Origin: Streptomyces sp. NBC_01304
GTDB taxonomy: Bacteria; Actinomycetota; Actinomycetes; Streptomycetales; Streptomycetaceae
DNA length: 64,000 bases
NCBI RefSeq assembly: GCF_035975855.1
Contig: NZ_CP109055.1
Span: 9,362,001 to 9,426,000 of the forward strand
Direction of reading: 5' to 3'
Shown in pieces: positions 29,032 to 39,151 of the stretch. The notes under the pieces were generated by a model. That model ran no database searches. It was not told the origin of the DNA and saw only the letters and a list, made by a program, of their open reading frames with translations. Made by a program: the position numbers and the translations under genes. Position 1 is the first letter of the stretch. Every line of letters begins with the position of its first letter.

Positions 29032-30081
29032 ATGAAGCACGACAACACCGATATTCCTGACACCATGCGTGCCGCCGTCCAGTTCGGCCCGCGCGAGCTG
29101 CGCATCGAAGAGGTGCCGGTGCCCAAGCCGGGCCCGGGCCAGCTCCTGGTGAAGATCCTGGCGGTCGGCACCTGCGGCTCCGACGTCCACTTCTACGAAG
29201 AGGGGAAGCTCGGCGAATGGACCGTCGACGGCCCTCTGGTGCTCGGCCACGAGCCGAGCGGCGTGATCGTCGCGGTGGGCGCGGACGTCACACGGCGCGT
29301 CGTCGGCGAGCGGGTGTCCATCGAGCCGGGCACGCCCTGCGGGCGCTGCGGCGAGTGCCGTCAAGGCCGCTACAACCTGTGCCTCTCGATGCACTTCTTC
29401 GCGGTCCCGGGCGAGGCCGCCGGTGCCTTCGCCGAGTACGCCCTCGCGCATGAGGACTTCGCGCACGTCGTGCCCGAGCAGGTCTCGGACCAGGCCGCGG
29501 CCCTTCTCGAGCCACTGTCCGTGGGCGTATGGGCGGCGCAGAAGGCCCGGATCGCGCCGGGGGACCGGGCGCTGATCACCGGGGCAGGACCGATCGGCTT
29601 GGTGTCCGTGCAGGTGGCGCGGGCGTTCGGGGCGTCGGAAGTAGTGGTGAGCGATGTCAACGCGCTCCGCCTTGAGCTGGCCCGCGAGCTGGGGGCCACA
29701 CACACCGTGAACGTGGCCCGAACGCCACTGGCCGACGCTGGGTTCACGCCGGATGTGCTCCTTGAATGCTCCGGGTACGCGCCCGCCGTGCCGGAGGCGA
29801 TCAGGCAGGTGGCGCGGGCCGGGCGGGTGGTGCTCGTCGGCATGGGCGGGGGGTCGATGGAGTTGCCCGTGGCACGCATCCAGAGCTATGAGCTGGAGCT
29901 GACCGGCACCTATCGGTACGCCAACACCTGGCCCACCGCACTGGACCTGGTCGCGTCCGGCCAGGTCGACCTGGACCGACTCGTCACGCACAGGTTCCCT
30001 CTGGCCGAGGCGGAGCAGGCGCTGACGGTGGGGGCGCGAGACGTGACGGCGGTGAAGGCGGTCGTGCTGCCCCAGCAATGA
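29032..30081 (+). CDS. zinc-dependent polyol dehydrogenase (EltD/sorbitol-dehydrogenase-like, MDR)
   Basis: 349 aa. Catalytic zinc ligands: GTCGSDVHF and GHEPSGV. The structural zinc loop is CGRCGECRQGRYNLC. Rossmann motif ITGAGPIGLVSVQVARAFGA followed by VVVSDVNALR, suggesting NAD preference from the Asp after the second strand. Similar to sorbitol, xylitol and erythritol/L-threitol dehydrogenases. Position at the end of the isomerase-tkt-tal operon makes oxidation of a tetritol to erythrulose the likely first step. ATG 29032 is kept because it lies six bases after tal; an in-frame ATG at 29065 is the main alternative. Confidence 0.88.
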   Translation: MKHDNTDIPDTMRAAVQFGPRELRIEEVPVPKPGPGQLLVKILAVGTCGSDVHFYEEGKLGEWTVDGPLVLGHEPSGVIVAVGADVTRRVVGERVSIEPGTPCGRCGECRQGRYNLCLSMHFFAVPGEAAGAFAEYALAHEDFAHVVPEQVSDQAAALLEPLSVGVWAAQKARIAPGDRALITGAGPIGLVSVQVARAFGASEVVVSDVNALRLELARELGATHTVNVARTPLADAGFTPDVLLECSGYAPAVPEAIRQVARAGRVVLVGMGGGSMELPVARIQSYELELTGTYRYANTWPTALDLVASGQVDLDRLVTHRFPLAEAEQALTVGARDVTAVKAVVLPQQ

Positions 30082-30085
30082 GCTC

Positions 30086-30125
30086 GCGGGCGGCTCTTCC
30101 CTGTGGGGGGTGAAGGGCCGCCCGC
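30086..30125 (+). terminator. hairpin terminator at the end of the operon
   Basis: GCGGGCGGC (30086-30094) pairs with GCCGCCCGC (30117-30125). It lies five bases after the dehydrogenase stop and 70 bp before the regulator gene, so the regulator probably has its own promoter. Confidence 0.65.
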
Positions 30126-30195
30126 GTTCCCCCTTCCCACGGCGTGGGGGAAGGCAACGCCTAGACTTGTCCGGTAGACGAACAGGAGCAAGGCC

Positions 30196-30987
30196 GTGCT
30201 CGAGCAATCGGAGAAACTCAACCCCAAGGACCGGCGCAAGAAGATCGCCGACCGGGTTCTCGCCGAGGGCTCGGTGAGCATCGACGACCTCGTACGCGAC
30301 CTCGGCGTCAGCCAGATGACGGTCCACCGGGACCTCGACACCCTCGAACAGCAAGGCTGGCTCCGGAAGGTGAGGGGCGGTGCCACTGCCGCGCCCAATG
30401 CCCTCTACGAGTCCAACACCCGCTGGCGCGGCAACGAGATGGTCGAGGCCAAGGAGGCGATCTGCGCCGCAGCGCTCTCGGTCAGTGAGCCGGGCCAGGC
30501 CGTCATCATCGACGACTCCAGCACCGTACGGCCGCTCGCCCAGGCTCTGTCCTCGCGTGGCGCGTACACCGTGATCACCAACTCGCTGCAGGTCATCAAC
30601 GACCTCGCCGACGACAGCGACATCAGGGTGATCGGCCTGGGCGGGGTCTACCACCCGTCCTTCAGCGCCTTCTGGGGCACGACGACCGCGGACGCCGTGC
30701 GTTCGCTGCGTGCAGATATCGCCTTCATGTCGACGGCGGCCGTGGACGCCGGCAGCTGCTACCTCCAGCATCAGGAGAACATCGTGGTGAAGCGCGCCAT
30801 GCTTGACGCGGCGCGCTTCAAGGTCCTGCTGGTGGACCACACCAAGTTCGGCCGCCAGGCCCTCTACCGCCTTGCCCCGCTCACCGACTTCGACCTGGTC
30901 GTCTCGGACGCCGAACTACCCGCGGAGCAGCAGCAGATGCTGAAGGCCCTGGGCGTGCGCTACGAGCTGGCCGCAGCCAGCGGCTGA
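30196..30987 (+). CDS. DeoR-family transcriptional regulator
   Basis: 263 aa from GTG 30196, with AGGAG 9-13 bases upstream. The N-terminal helix-turn-helix is SIDDLVRDLGVSQMTVHRDL with LRKVRGGAT. The C-terminal DeoRC sugar-phosphate sensor domain contains VIIDDSSTVRPLA, YTVITNSLQVINDL, and later VLLVDHTKFGR. Such proteins usually repress catabolic operons and are released by a phosphorylated pathway intermediate. It directly follows the operon and is the likely regulator of the repeats at 24182-24397. Confidence 0.9.
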   Translation: MLEQSEKLNPKDRRKKIADRVLAEGSVSIDDLVRDLGVSQMTVHRDLDTLEQQGWLRKVRGGATAAPNALYESNTRWRGNEMVEAKEAICAAALSVSEPGQAVIIDDSSTVRPLAQALSSRGAYTVITNSLQVINDLADDSDIRVIGLGGVYHPSFSAFWGTTTADAVRSLRADIAFMSTAAVDAGSCYLQHQENIVVKRAMLDAARFKVLLVDHTKFGRQALYRLAPLTDFDLVVSDAELPAEQQQMLKALGVRYELAAASG

Positions 30988-31361
30988 GCCGCACTGTTGC
31001 TCCGCCCCGGTTGCGGCCCAAGGACCGCAACCGAGGAGCCGTGGAATTCGCCTTCCGCAGCCTGCACGGGGCGAAGGCATCAGCGCTCGCTGAGGACCCA
31101 TTGCGACCTTGGTGCGGTGCCCACTCACGAAGGTTCTGCCGAATCGGCCCGCCGGCTGTCCCGGCCGGTCCGCCCGCCGTTTGGCGTGCGGGGGTGCGGG
31201 CCGCTGAGCCCACGCATGAGAAGGGTGATGAACCAGGTCCGGCGTGGTCGAAATGGGTGAAGTCGACACCGGAAAGCGTGTTGATCATATGAACCGACTG
31301 CTGCATCGCTCTAGCGTCATGTGACTTTCCTTGATCCATGGATGCTGAGGGTGGCGCTGCC
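30988..31361 (+). promoter_or_regulatory. 374-bp region upstream of RHS giant 2
   Basis: No gene is supported. Near its end are CGAAATGGGTGA (31249-31260) and CATGTGACTTTCC (31318 on), both shared with the 5' region of RHS giant 1 at matching distance from the start. The GAGGGTGG ribosome binding site is also common to both. Confidence 0.4.
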
Positions 31362-34300
31362 ATGTCTTCGTTCCCGTCGCTTTCGTTGCGTGCCCGTGTG
31401 TGGCCGCGGCGTCGGGTGGCCCGCCTGGCCATGTTTGTGGCGTTGGTGATGGGGGTGGAGGCGGCGCTGGTTGTGGGGGAGTCCGGGGCGATTGCACTGG
31501 CACGTCCAGCCTCGATGCCGTCCGAACGGCAGGAGCGGTCGGGGCCTGCGGAGGCGGAGAACGAGGCGTCGGCGTTGTTGACGGCTCGGTTGCAGGACCG
31601 GCGGATCGAGGCTCTTTCAGCGCGTTCGGAGACCTCCACGGTATGGGCGTATCCGGATGGTCGACTGCAGGTGGAGGAGGCGTCTGGTCCGGTGCGTCTT
31701 CGCCGCGGTGACGCCTGGGTTGACGTGGATCTGAATCTGCGTCGCCAAGCGGATGGCTCCGTCGCGCCGGTGGCGCACCCTCGAGGGCTGGTTCTCTCCG
31801 GCAAGGGATCGGGGACCTCGAGCAGGCTGGCGTCGCTGGTGGACGGTGACGACAGGGTCGCGCTGGAGTGGCCGGGTGCGTTGCCGGAGCCGGAACTTGT
31901 CGGGCAGCGGGCGACGTACAAGTCGGTGCGACCGGGTGTGGACCTGGTGGTGGAGGCGACGCGTACCGGGTTCGAGGACTATCTGATCATCCGGGACCGT
32001 AAGGCGGCGCAGGCTCTCGACGAGGTCCGGGTCACGGTGCGGGCCGATGGGCTCGGCATCGAGAAGCAGGCGGACGGCTCGCATCTGCTGACGGATGAGA
32101 AGAGCCGGCGGCTGGGCGTGATCGGGGCGCCGACGGGCTGGGATGCCCAGGTGCATCCCCAGTCCCAGGAGCCGACGGATTCCGCCATGTTGGACGTTCA
32201 GTCGTCAGTCAATGAGGAAGGGGACACGGCGCAGATCGGTTACCGGCTGGCAGATGACTATGTGCAGGATCCCGGTACGAAGTTCCCGGTGACCATCGAC
32301 CCTGGGATCAGTCTGCGGCCTTCGTTCGACACGTTCGTGGAGCAGGGCTACACGGAAGACCAGTCGGACTCGCCGGAGCTGAAGCTCGGCAACAACGGCG
32401 CGAAGCAGATCGCACGTTCGTTCCTGTCGTTCCCCACTCGGCAGGTCCATGGCAAGCACATCATCGAGGCGGAGCTGCGGCTGTTCAACCACCACTCGTG
32501 GACGTGCGAGCCACGGGAGTGGGAGGTGTGGGAGTCCGGATTGGCGGACGAGGACACACGGTGGACGCGCCAGCCCAAGTGGATCAAGAAGATCGCGTCG
32601 TCCACGGAAACCAAGGGCGGGGATGCGCACTGTCCCGGTGGGTGGTCGGGGGTGAAGGTCACACCGCTGGTGCAGCAGTGGGCCAACAAGGGGCCGGCCG
32701 CGGCGGGCATCGGGCTGCGGGCCACGGACGAGACGGACGCGAAGGGCTGGAAACGCTTCAGCTCGGCTGATGGGGCGCACCCGCCGACACTGGTCGTCAC
32801 TCTCACCCCGGGGTTGCAGCCGCCGACCAACCTGCTGGCCATGCCCGGGCGGACCACCATCGGAAGGCGGTGGGTGAGCAGTCTGACCCCGCAGGTTTCG
32901 GGGACTGTGACCAGCGGGAGTGGCGGCAAGCTGCAGAAGGTCGCTTTCGAACTGGCCGATGCGAACAACAAGGTGCTCACCACGCACGAGCAGGACGGTG
33001 TCGCTTCCGGACAGCGGGCCCGCTGGAGCGTCACGCACGGCTTGCTGAAGGAGGGCGGCACGTACGGCTTTCGGATGCGGGCGTTCGACGGGCATGCCTG
33101 GTCGGGCTGGTCGGCCCGCTCCACCTTCCACGTCTATCACACCGCCGCGCCGCTGCCGAAGGTGAGCTCCACGGACTTTCCGCACCACGGCTGGGGCGGC
33201 AAGATCAACGCGCACGGCCTGTACGCGGGGAAGATCTCTGTCACTTCGGACACCTACGCCGTGGACTACCGCATCGACGACGGCCCCTGGACCGCCCACG
33301 TGGTCGACCCGGACGAGCCCTCACAGCTGCCGATCGCCGTCTCCGGCGGTCAGCACACCCTTGAAGTCCGTGCCGTCAACCGGGCCGGTGTGCCCTCCAA
33401 GGCCGTGGGCTACGTCTTCAACGCAGGCCCCGGAGCAGCTCTGCTCTCACCCGGTGCAGGCGAGCGCACTGCCCGCCGGGCCGCACTGAACGCGCAGGGC
33501 AAGGCCGAGCATACGCACGTCGAGTACCAGTACCGGCGGGCTGCCACGGACCACTGGGCGACGATCCCGGCCAAGCACGTTCGCACGGCTGCGGGCGGCG
33601 CGGTGACTTGGCCCATCGCGGCTGCCAAGGGGCATCCGGCGCCGCTGACCTGGACCGTCGCCGACACCCTGGTTGAGGACGGATCGGTTCAGGTGCGGGC
33701 CCACTTCACCGGCGGCAAGGGAGCATTCTCCGACCCGCATCACCTCGTGCTCGACATGGATGCGGGCACCGCTCCTCAGTCCGAGATCGGCCCCGGCACG
33801 GTCAACCTGCTCACCGGCGCGTACACGCTGAGCGCCACCGACGCCACAGCCTGGGGGGTGAGCGCGGAGCGCACCGCGATTTCCCGGCGGCATGTGACGG
33901 CTAACCAGCTCGGGTTGGCAGAGGTGTTCGGGCCGGGCTGGGCGCCCGGCAGCGCTGCAGAAACCACTGGAGCCGCCTATACCTCGGTGCGTAAGACCTC
34001 CGGTTCATCTGTGCAGGTCATGTTCGCCGACGGTGACGGAATCGACTTCACCAGGACCGACCATGGCTGGAAGCCCGAGGTTGGGTCGGAGGACTTGACT
34101 CTCACCGGATCGGAGTCGGGGTCCTTCACGCTCACGGACACCGCCGGGATCAAGACCACCTTCAAGAAGGCCAGCCCTCAGGCTTCCACCTGGCTGATGA
34201 CCACCAGCGAGCGGCCGGTGAAGGACTCCACCACTGAGATGGTCTACGAGCCGGTCATCGTCAACCACCACACGCTCGCTCGCCCGAAGTACATCGTCGC

Positions 34301-37300
34301 CCCCACCTCAGCGGCGAAGCAGAGCGTGTGTGCCAAGACGCCTGCCACGCGCGGCTGCCGCGTCCTGGAGTACGTCTACGCCACCAGCACGACCGCGGAC
34401 CCCACCCCCGGGCACACGGGCGATATGACCGGACAGGTGAAGCAAATCCGGCTGTGGGCCACCGCCCCCGGAGCCACCAAATCGACCCCCACCGCGATTG
34501 CCGCGTTCGCCTACGGCGTCAGCAAGCGGCTGTACTCCACCTGGGACCCGCGTCTGACCGCGCGGCTGAAGACCGGCTACCGCTACGACGCGGCACAGCG
34601 CATCACCGGCGTCATCCCGCCGGGTGAACAGCCCTACACGTTCACCTACGGACGGGCAGCCGAAACCTCCACGGCCGGCGAGGGCATGCTGCTGAAGGTC
34701 TCCAGGCCCGCCCTGAAGGCGGGGTCGAAGACCGAGACCGACGGCGTCGCCGTCGATTCGGTCGTCTACAACGTCCCACTCAACGGAGCCTCCGCACCCG
34801 TGGTGATGACACCCGCCAAGGTCAGCGGCTGGGGGCAGAGCGACGCCCCTACTGACGCCACCGCAATCTTCCCGGCCGACGTGACACCCGCCTCCCACGC
34901 CGGCGACCACCTGAGCCGGGCCGATTACCACCGCGCTGACGTCTCCTACATCAACGCCTCCGGGCGTCAGACCAACTACCTCGAACCAGGAGGCCACCTC
35001 ACCACCACCGGCTACGACCGGTTCGGCAACACCGTGTACTCACTCAGCGCCGGCAACCGCACCCTGGCCCTGGGTGCCTCCGCCGCCAACCAGCAGCGCC
35101 TGATCGAACTCGGCCTGAACCCGAAGACCACCACCAGTAGCGAGCGAGCCCACCAGCTCGCCCACACCTCCGCCTACAGCGCGGACGGACTTCGCGAGAT
35201 CGACAGCCGCGGCCCCATGCACGCCGTGCTGCTTCCGCACGCTTTCCAGAGCGCCAAGAGCGTCTATGCCGAGGCCAACATGGTGGTCGAGGCACGCGAC
35301 TGGGTGCACCGCACCTTCGACCAAGGCCGACCGACCACCGGAGTGCCGGTCAAGGACCTGCCCACCACCGAGACCTCCGGCCTGGAACTGCCTGGCCATC
35401 CCGGGCAGATGGCCGAGTCCCGCGCCGCCACCACGGCCTACGACTGGGCCAAGGGTGTGGTCACCAAGACCGTCCACGACCCCGCTGGTCTGGCCATCAC
35501 CCGCACCACCAGCTACGACGCCGCGGGCAAGCCGATCCAGTCGACCATGCCCAAATCCGGCGGCACGGACGCCGGCACCACACTCACCGACTATTACACC
35601 GCCACCGGATCCACATCCTGCAGCGGCCGCCCAGAATGGGCCGATTTGCCCTGCCGCACCCGCCACGCTGCCCCCGCAGACGCCGGCGCCCACCGGGAAC
35701 TGCCCGATGTAAGCAGCGAGTACGACTACTACGGTCACCCGGTGAAGCAGGTCGCAGCGGCGAACGGCGCTACCCGAACCACTGTCAGCGTCCACGATGC
35801 AGCCGAACGCCCTCACACCGTCACCCTCACCGCCAATACAGGCACGCCGATCGGGAAACGCACCCTCACCTACGACCCGCACACCGGCCGCGCCACCGCC
35901 ATCGGTGCGGACGGCAAGAGCGTGCACACCGAATACGACGTGCTGGGCCGCACCGTGTCTTACACGGATGCCGACGGAGCGGTGACGCACACAGAGTACG
36001 ACCGCCTCGATCGCCCCACCCGCATCACCAACAGCGCGCCCTCCGTCACCAGTTACACCTACGACACCACCAAAGACCCCCGCGGCCTGGCCACCTCCAT
36101 GACCGCGGACAAGTTCGGCACCATCACCGGACGCTACGACGACGACGGAGCGCTGACCGAGCAGACACTGCCCGGCAACATCATTACGCTCGACACCACC
36201 GACCCCACCGGCACCGCGACAGGCCGCAGTTACCAGCGCACGACGGATCAGCAGACCATCACCGCTGAGACCGTACTGCCCGGTCCGCACGCCCAGTGGG
36301 CCAGCCACGGATCCGACGTCACTGGCCTTCGCCACTACCGCTACGACGCCGACGGCCGCCTGGTCCGCAGCGAACACCTGGATCCCGTAGGACGGTGCAC
36401 CGCCCACGAGTACACCTTCGACAACAACAGCAACCGCCTGACCAAGAACAGCCACACCGCGCTCGACGGCAACTGCACAGCAGGCCCCAGCGCTACACAG
36501 AAGCACGCCTACGACAGTGCCGACCGGCTCGCCGACAAGGGCTACGCCTACGACGAATTCGGCAACACCACAACCCAACCCGGCATCACCACCGCGTTCT
36601 ACGCCAACGACCTCGTCCGCCAGCAGCAGACCAACGCCCTGCGCACCACATGGGACATCGACCCCCTTGGGCGCCGCCACACGGCCACGACACAGACCAA
36701 GGACAACAACAGCTGGGGCAACGGCCAAAGCGAAGTCAACCACTACAACGACAACGCCGACGCCCCATCCTGGACGCTCAACCAAGCCTCAGGAAGCATC
36801 ACCCGCCACCTCCAGGACCTCGCCGGCGATCTGATCGCCAGCAACGACGGAGCGCAAACCCAACTCGAATTCTCCGACCTGCACGGAGATACGACTCTCA
36901 CCCTCGGCACGGGCGACCAGGCGCAAGTGCGCACCTATGACGAATACGGCGCGCCCACCGACGGCCAGACCGCCCACCGCTACGGCTGGCTCGGCGCCTA
37001 TCAACGCTCCACCCAGACACCCACCGGCGACCTCCTCATGGGCGCCCGCCTCTACAACCCCGCCCTCGGCCGCTTCCTGCAAAAGGACCCCATCCCCGGT
37101 GGTAGCGCTACCGCCTACGACTACGTCAACCAGGACCCGGTCAACGAAACAGACCTCGACGGCAAGTGCTTCTGGGACGCGTGCATCGGCGAAGCCTGGG
37201 CCGCCTACGCCCTGGGGGCGGCAGCCATCGGCGCTGGTTTCGCAGCCGCGTCTTACCTGCGCGATCACCCCATCCACCTCGGGGGCGGCGACTCCGGCAC

Positions 37301-37610
37301 CACCACGAGCCACCACTACGACTTCGGCCTCAGCGGCTCCGCCCACACCATGGCAGAGGCCATCCGCCGACAAGCCGCGCACATGTCCGCGGCCGCCCAT
37401 CACGCCGCCTCACACCACATCGTCCTCAGAGGCGCCAAGAAGAAGAACTGGTCACAGCAGGGCCGCGTGAACGGAAAGAAGGAGCACACCAGTACCAGCA
37501 ATGGAAGCAAGGGACGGACGAAGCAGGTTCACCAAAAGGGTGACCGTCATGGAGGGTGGAAAAAGCAAAGCAGACACGACTGGAAGCCCAACCGCAACAA
37601 GCGCAAGTAG
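31362..37610 (+). CDS. RHS giant 2: secreted DNRLRE/YD-repeat protein, paralogue of RHS giant 1 with a different tip
   Basis: 2082 aa from ATG 31362, chosen because GAGGGTGG and the following SFPSLSLRARVWPRRRVARL match RHS giant 1; ATG 31338 is upstream in frame. Order: signal peptide (AMFVALVMGVEAALVVG), shared module (GVDLVVEATRTGFEDYLII), DNRLRE at about 310-475 (PSFDTFVEQGYTEDQSDSPE), fibronectin-like part, YD-repeat shell to YNPALGRFLQKDPIPGG at about 1897. The tip (about 1935-2082) begins GKCFWDACIGEAW, then a hydrophobic helix (YALGAAAIGAGFAAASYL), His-rich stretches (HHAASHHIVLRG) and a very basic end (KKNWSQQGRVNGKKE, HDWKPNRNKRK). No toxin family is recognised. A TPR gene follows 17 bp later. 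Confidence 0.88.
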   Translation: MSSFPSLSLRARVWPRRRVARLAMFVALVMGVEAALVVGESGAIALARPASMPSERQERSGPAEAENEASALLTARLQDRRIEALSARSETSTVWAYPDGRLQVEEASGPVRLRRGDAWVDVDLNLRRQADGSVAPVAHPRGLVLSGKGSGTSSRLASLVDGDDRVALEWPGALPEPELVGQRATYKSVRPGVDLVVEATRTGFEDYLIIRDRKAAQALDEVRVTVRADGLGIEKQADGSHLLTDEKSRRLGVIGAPTGWDAQVHPQSQEPTDSAMLDVQSSVNEEGDTAQIGYRLADDYVQDPGTKFPVTIDPGISLRPSFDTFVEQGYTEDQSDSPELKLGNNGAKQIARSFLSFPTRQVHGKHIIEAELRLFNHHSWTCEPREWEVWESGLADEDTRWTRQPKWIKKIASSTETKGGDAHCPGGWSGVKVTPLVQQWANKGPAAAGIGLRATDETDAKGWKRFSSADGAHPPTLVVTLTPGLQPPTNLLAMPGRTTIGRRWVSSLTPQVSGTVTSGSGGKLQKVAFELADANNKVLTTHEQDGVASGQRARWSVTHGLLKEGGTYGFRMRAFDGHAWSGWSARSTFHVYHTAAPLPKVSSTDFPHHGWGGKINAHGLYAGKISVTSDTYAVDYRIDDGPWTAHVVDPDEPSQLPIAVSGGQHTLEVRAVNRAGVPSKAVGYVFNAGPGAALLSPGAGERTARRAALNAQGKAEHTHVEYQYRRAATDHWATIPAKHVRTAAGGAVTWPIAAAKGHPAPLTWTVADTLVEDGSVQVRAHFTGGKGAFSDPHHLVLDMDAGTAPQSEIGPGTVNLLTGAYTLSATDATAWGVSAERTAISRRHVTANQLGLAEVFGPGWAPGSAAETTGAAYTSVRKTSGSSVQVMFADGDGIDFTRTDHGWKPEVGSEDLTLTGSESGSFTLTDTAGIKTTFKKASPQASTWLMTTSERPVKDSTTEMVYEPVIVNHHTLARPKYIVAPTSAAKQSVCAKTPATRGCRVLEYVYATSTTADPTPGHTGDMTGQVKQIRLWATAPGATKSTPTAIAAFAYGVSKRLYSTWDPRLTARLKTGYRYDAAQRITGVIPPGEQPYTFTYGRAAETSTAGEGMLLKVSRPALKAGSKTETDGVAVDSVVYNVPLNGASAPVVMTPAKVSGWGQSDAPTDATAIFPADVTPASHAGDHLSRADYHRADVSYINASGRQTNYLEPGGHLTTTGYDRFGNTVYSLSAGNRTLALGASAANQQRLIELGLNPKTTTSSERAHQLAHTSAYSADGLREIDSRGPMHAVLLPHAFQSAKSVYAEANMVVEARDWVHRTFDQGRPTTGVPVKDLPTTETSGLELPGHPGQMAESRAATTAYDWAKGVVTKTVHDPAGLAITRTTSYDAAGKPIQSTMPKSGGTDAGTTLTDYYTATGSTSCSGRPEWADLPCRTRHAAPADAGAHRELPDVSSEYDYYGHPVKQVAAANGATRTTVSVHDAAERPHTVTLTANTGTPIGKRTLTYDPHTGRATAIGADGKSVHTEYDVLGRTVSYTDADGAVTHTEYDRLDRPTRITNSAPSVTSYTYDTTKDPRGLATSMTADKFGTITGRYDDDGALTEQTLPGNIITLDTTDPTGTATGRSYQRTTDQQTITAETVLPGPHAQWASHGSDVTGLRHYRYDADGRLVRSEHLDPVGRCTAHEYTFDNNSNRLTKNSHTALDGNCTAGPSATQKHAYDSADRLADKGYAYDEFGNTTTQPGITTAFYANDLVRQQQTNALRTTWDIDPLGRRHTATTQTKDNNSWGNGQSEVNHYNDNADAPSWTLNQASGSITRHLQDLAGDLIASNDGAQTQLEFSDLHGDTTLTLGTGDQAQVRTYDEYGAPTDGQTAHRYGWLGAYQRSTQTPTGDLLMGARLYNPALGRFLQKDPIPGGSATAYDYVNQDPVNETDLDGKCFWDACIGEAWAAYALGAAAIGAGFAAASYLRDHPIHLGGGDSGTTTSHHYDFGLSGSAHTMAEAIRRQAAHMSAAAHHAASHHIVLRGAKKKNWSQQGRVNGKKEHTSTSNGSKGRTKQVHQKGDRHGGWKKQSRHDWKPNRNKRK

Positions 37611-37627
37611 CCACTGGGGAGCCTGAC

Positions 37628-38749
37628 ATGCAAGATCTAGACCCTGCACTCCAACAGGCCTTGAGACTGAGCAACGACGAGGACGATTTCGACGCCGCGC
37701 AGGACCTCCTCCTCGACGCAGTCACCCGCAAAATCCCCCGCAGCCAGTGGGCCTACGGAACCTTCCTGGCCTCCTGGGGGCGGTACGAAGAGGCCGAACC
37801 CGTTCTCCGGTCCGCTCTGGCGAACCAAGAAGAAGGTGCGGAGTTGGCACTCGCGGGCGTACTGGAGGACATGGGACATACACAGGACGCAGTGAAGATC
37901 CTGCTACCGAAAGCGCAATTGGGCGTGCCAGGGTTCTCTCTCCAGTTGGCCGACACCCTGGCAGAGCACCTGGAATACCGGCTGGAAGCAGAACATTGGT
38001 ACCTCAAGGCGCTCCAGCAGGATGACCCGGACGCTCCAAATAACTATGCCGTACACCTTGGCTCGCTCGGGAGAAAGGAAGAAGCGAAGAAGTTCCTTCT
38101 CCAGGGAATCAAGGCTGGCGATACGAAAGCTATGGTGAACTATGCCCGCGCCCTCAGCGAAGACGGCAACGGTGAACTTGCCATCCAATTCTGGCAACGT
38201 GCCGTATCAAGTGGCGAGGTCAGCGCTCTCCTGGATCTGGCCCTTCACTACGAGGAATCGGAACAGCTGGATGCTGCCGAGGAGTGCTATCTCCAGGCTG
38301 TCACCGATGGCCTGCCAGAGGCGCACGTCAAGTACGGAATCTTCCTGTCGGAACTTGAGGGCAGGGAGGCGGATGCCGAATCGAGCTTCCTCGCTGCCAT
38401 CGACAATCGAGAGCCATCCGGACACTGGGAATACGCGCTGTATCTCAATGAATTGGGCCGCAAGGGAGAAGCGGTTCAGCAATATCACCATGCCATCGAA
38501 GATGGCTGCACTGACGCATATCTGAACCTTGCCGTCTATCACGAACTGAGAGGCGAGAAGGAACAGGCCGAACAGAACTATCGGGCATCCTTGGATGCAG
38601 GGGACGTCTTGGCTCCCATCGGCTATGCGGAATTTTTGGCAGAGAATGGCGCTTCGGCGCGACGGCTGCATGCTGTGCTTGAAAGGGCGAGGGAGATCGG
38701 TGCCCCAGAAGAAGATGTCTCTAAGATCGAGCGAATGGCCCAACTCTGA
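37628..38749 (+). CDS. TPR/Sel1-like repeat protein, candidate immunity or accessory protein of RHS giant 2
   Basis: 373 aa from ATG 37628, preceded by GGGAG; an upstream ATG at 37556 lies inside the RHS gene. The product is a run of about 34-36-residue helical repeats: EEAEPVLRSALANQEEGAEL, EAEHWYLKALQQDD, AEECYLQAVTDGLPEAHVKYG, AEQNYRASLDAGD. No signal peptide or membrane helix, so cytoplasmic. Separated from RHS giant 2 by only 17 bp. Repeat proteins occur among immunity and chaperone-like partners of polymorphic toxins; either role is positional inference. Confidence 0.7.
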   Translation: MQDLDPALQQALRLSNDEDDFDAAQDLLLDAVTRKIPRSQWAYGTFLASWGRYEEAEPVLRSALANQEEGAELALAGVLEDMGHTQDAVKILLPKAQLGVPGFSLQLADTLAEHLEYRLEAEHWYLKALQQDDPDAPNNYAVHLGSLGRKEEAKKFLLQGIKAGDTKAMVNYARALSEDGNGELAIQFWQRAVSSGEVSALLDLALHYEESEQLDAAEECYLQAVTDGLPEAHVKYGIFLSELEGREADAESSFLAAIDNREPSGHWEYALYLNELGRKGEAVQQYHHAIEDGCTDAYLNLAVYHELRGEKEQAEQNYRASLDAGDVLAPIGYAEFLAENGASARRLHAVLERAREIGAPEEDVSKIERMAQL

Positions 38750-38805
38750 AATGCGTAGCCTGATTGCCGAAGCGGGCTCACATTCTCCTGAAGGGAGCCG
38801 AGAAG

Positions 38806-39108
38806 AACACGAGCGTCACCCGCCACCTCCAGGACCTCGCTGGCGACCTGATCGCCACCAGCGACGGAGGCGTGTCACTCGTTAGCGCCCGAAACAGGTT
38901 CTGGAGCACTGGTATCCGCTACATCCGTAAATGGGGCTCAAAGCTGGGGCGTGCATATATTCACCACACGTCCTGGGGGCGCGGTCTTGGGCACCACACC
39001 TCTTCTCATCACGGGACTGCGCACATCAGTCACCACTCCGGTGGCCACCACTATTCGGGCCACCACAGCGGCGGACACACCCGCCACACCGGACATCGGC
39101 GACGCTGA
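38806..39108 (+). pseudogene. orphan RHS C-terminal cassette (displaced tip)
   Basis: Starts mid-shell: TSVTRHLQDLAGDLIATSDG matches SITRHLQDLAGDLIASNDGA of RHS giant 2, then jumps to a different end, rich in His (HHTSSHHGTAHISHHSGGHH) and finishing GGHTRHTGHRRR. It has no start of its own in the homologous part. Headless tips like this are the usual reservoir for tip replacement by recombination. Part of the shell between the two blocks is missing, so it is also internally deleted. Confidence 0.7.
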
Positions 39109-39151
39109 TGTGGCCAATCCAGCGGTTCGCTAGCCACAGGAAGGGTGTTGT

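Noticed and set aside
38620..38885. second small gene overlapping the end of the TPR gene
   Set aside because: Alternative frame of the TPR gene and orphan tip; the product is Arg/Pro-rich without a domain.
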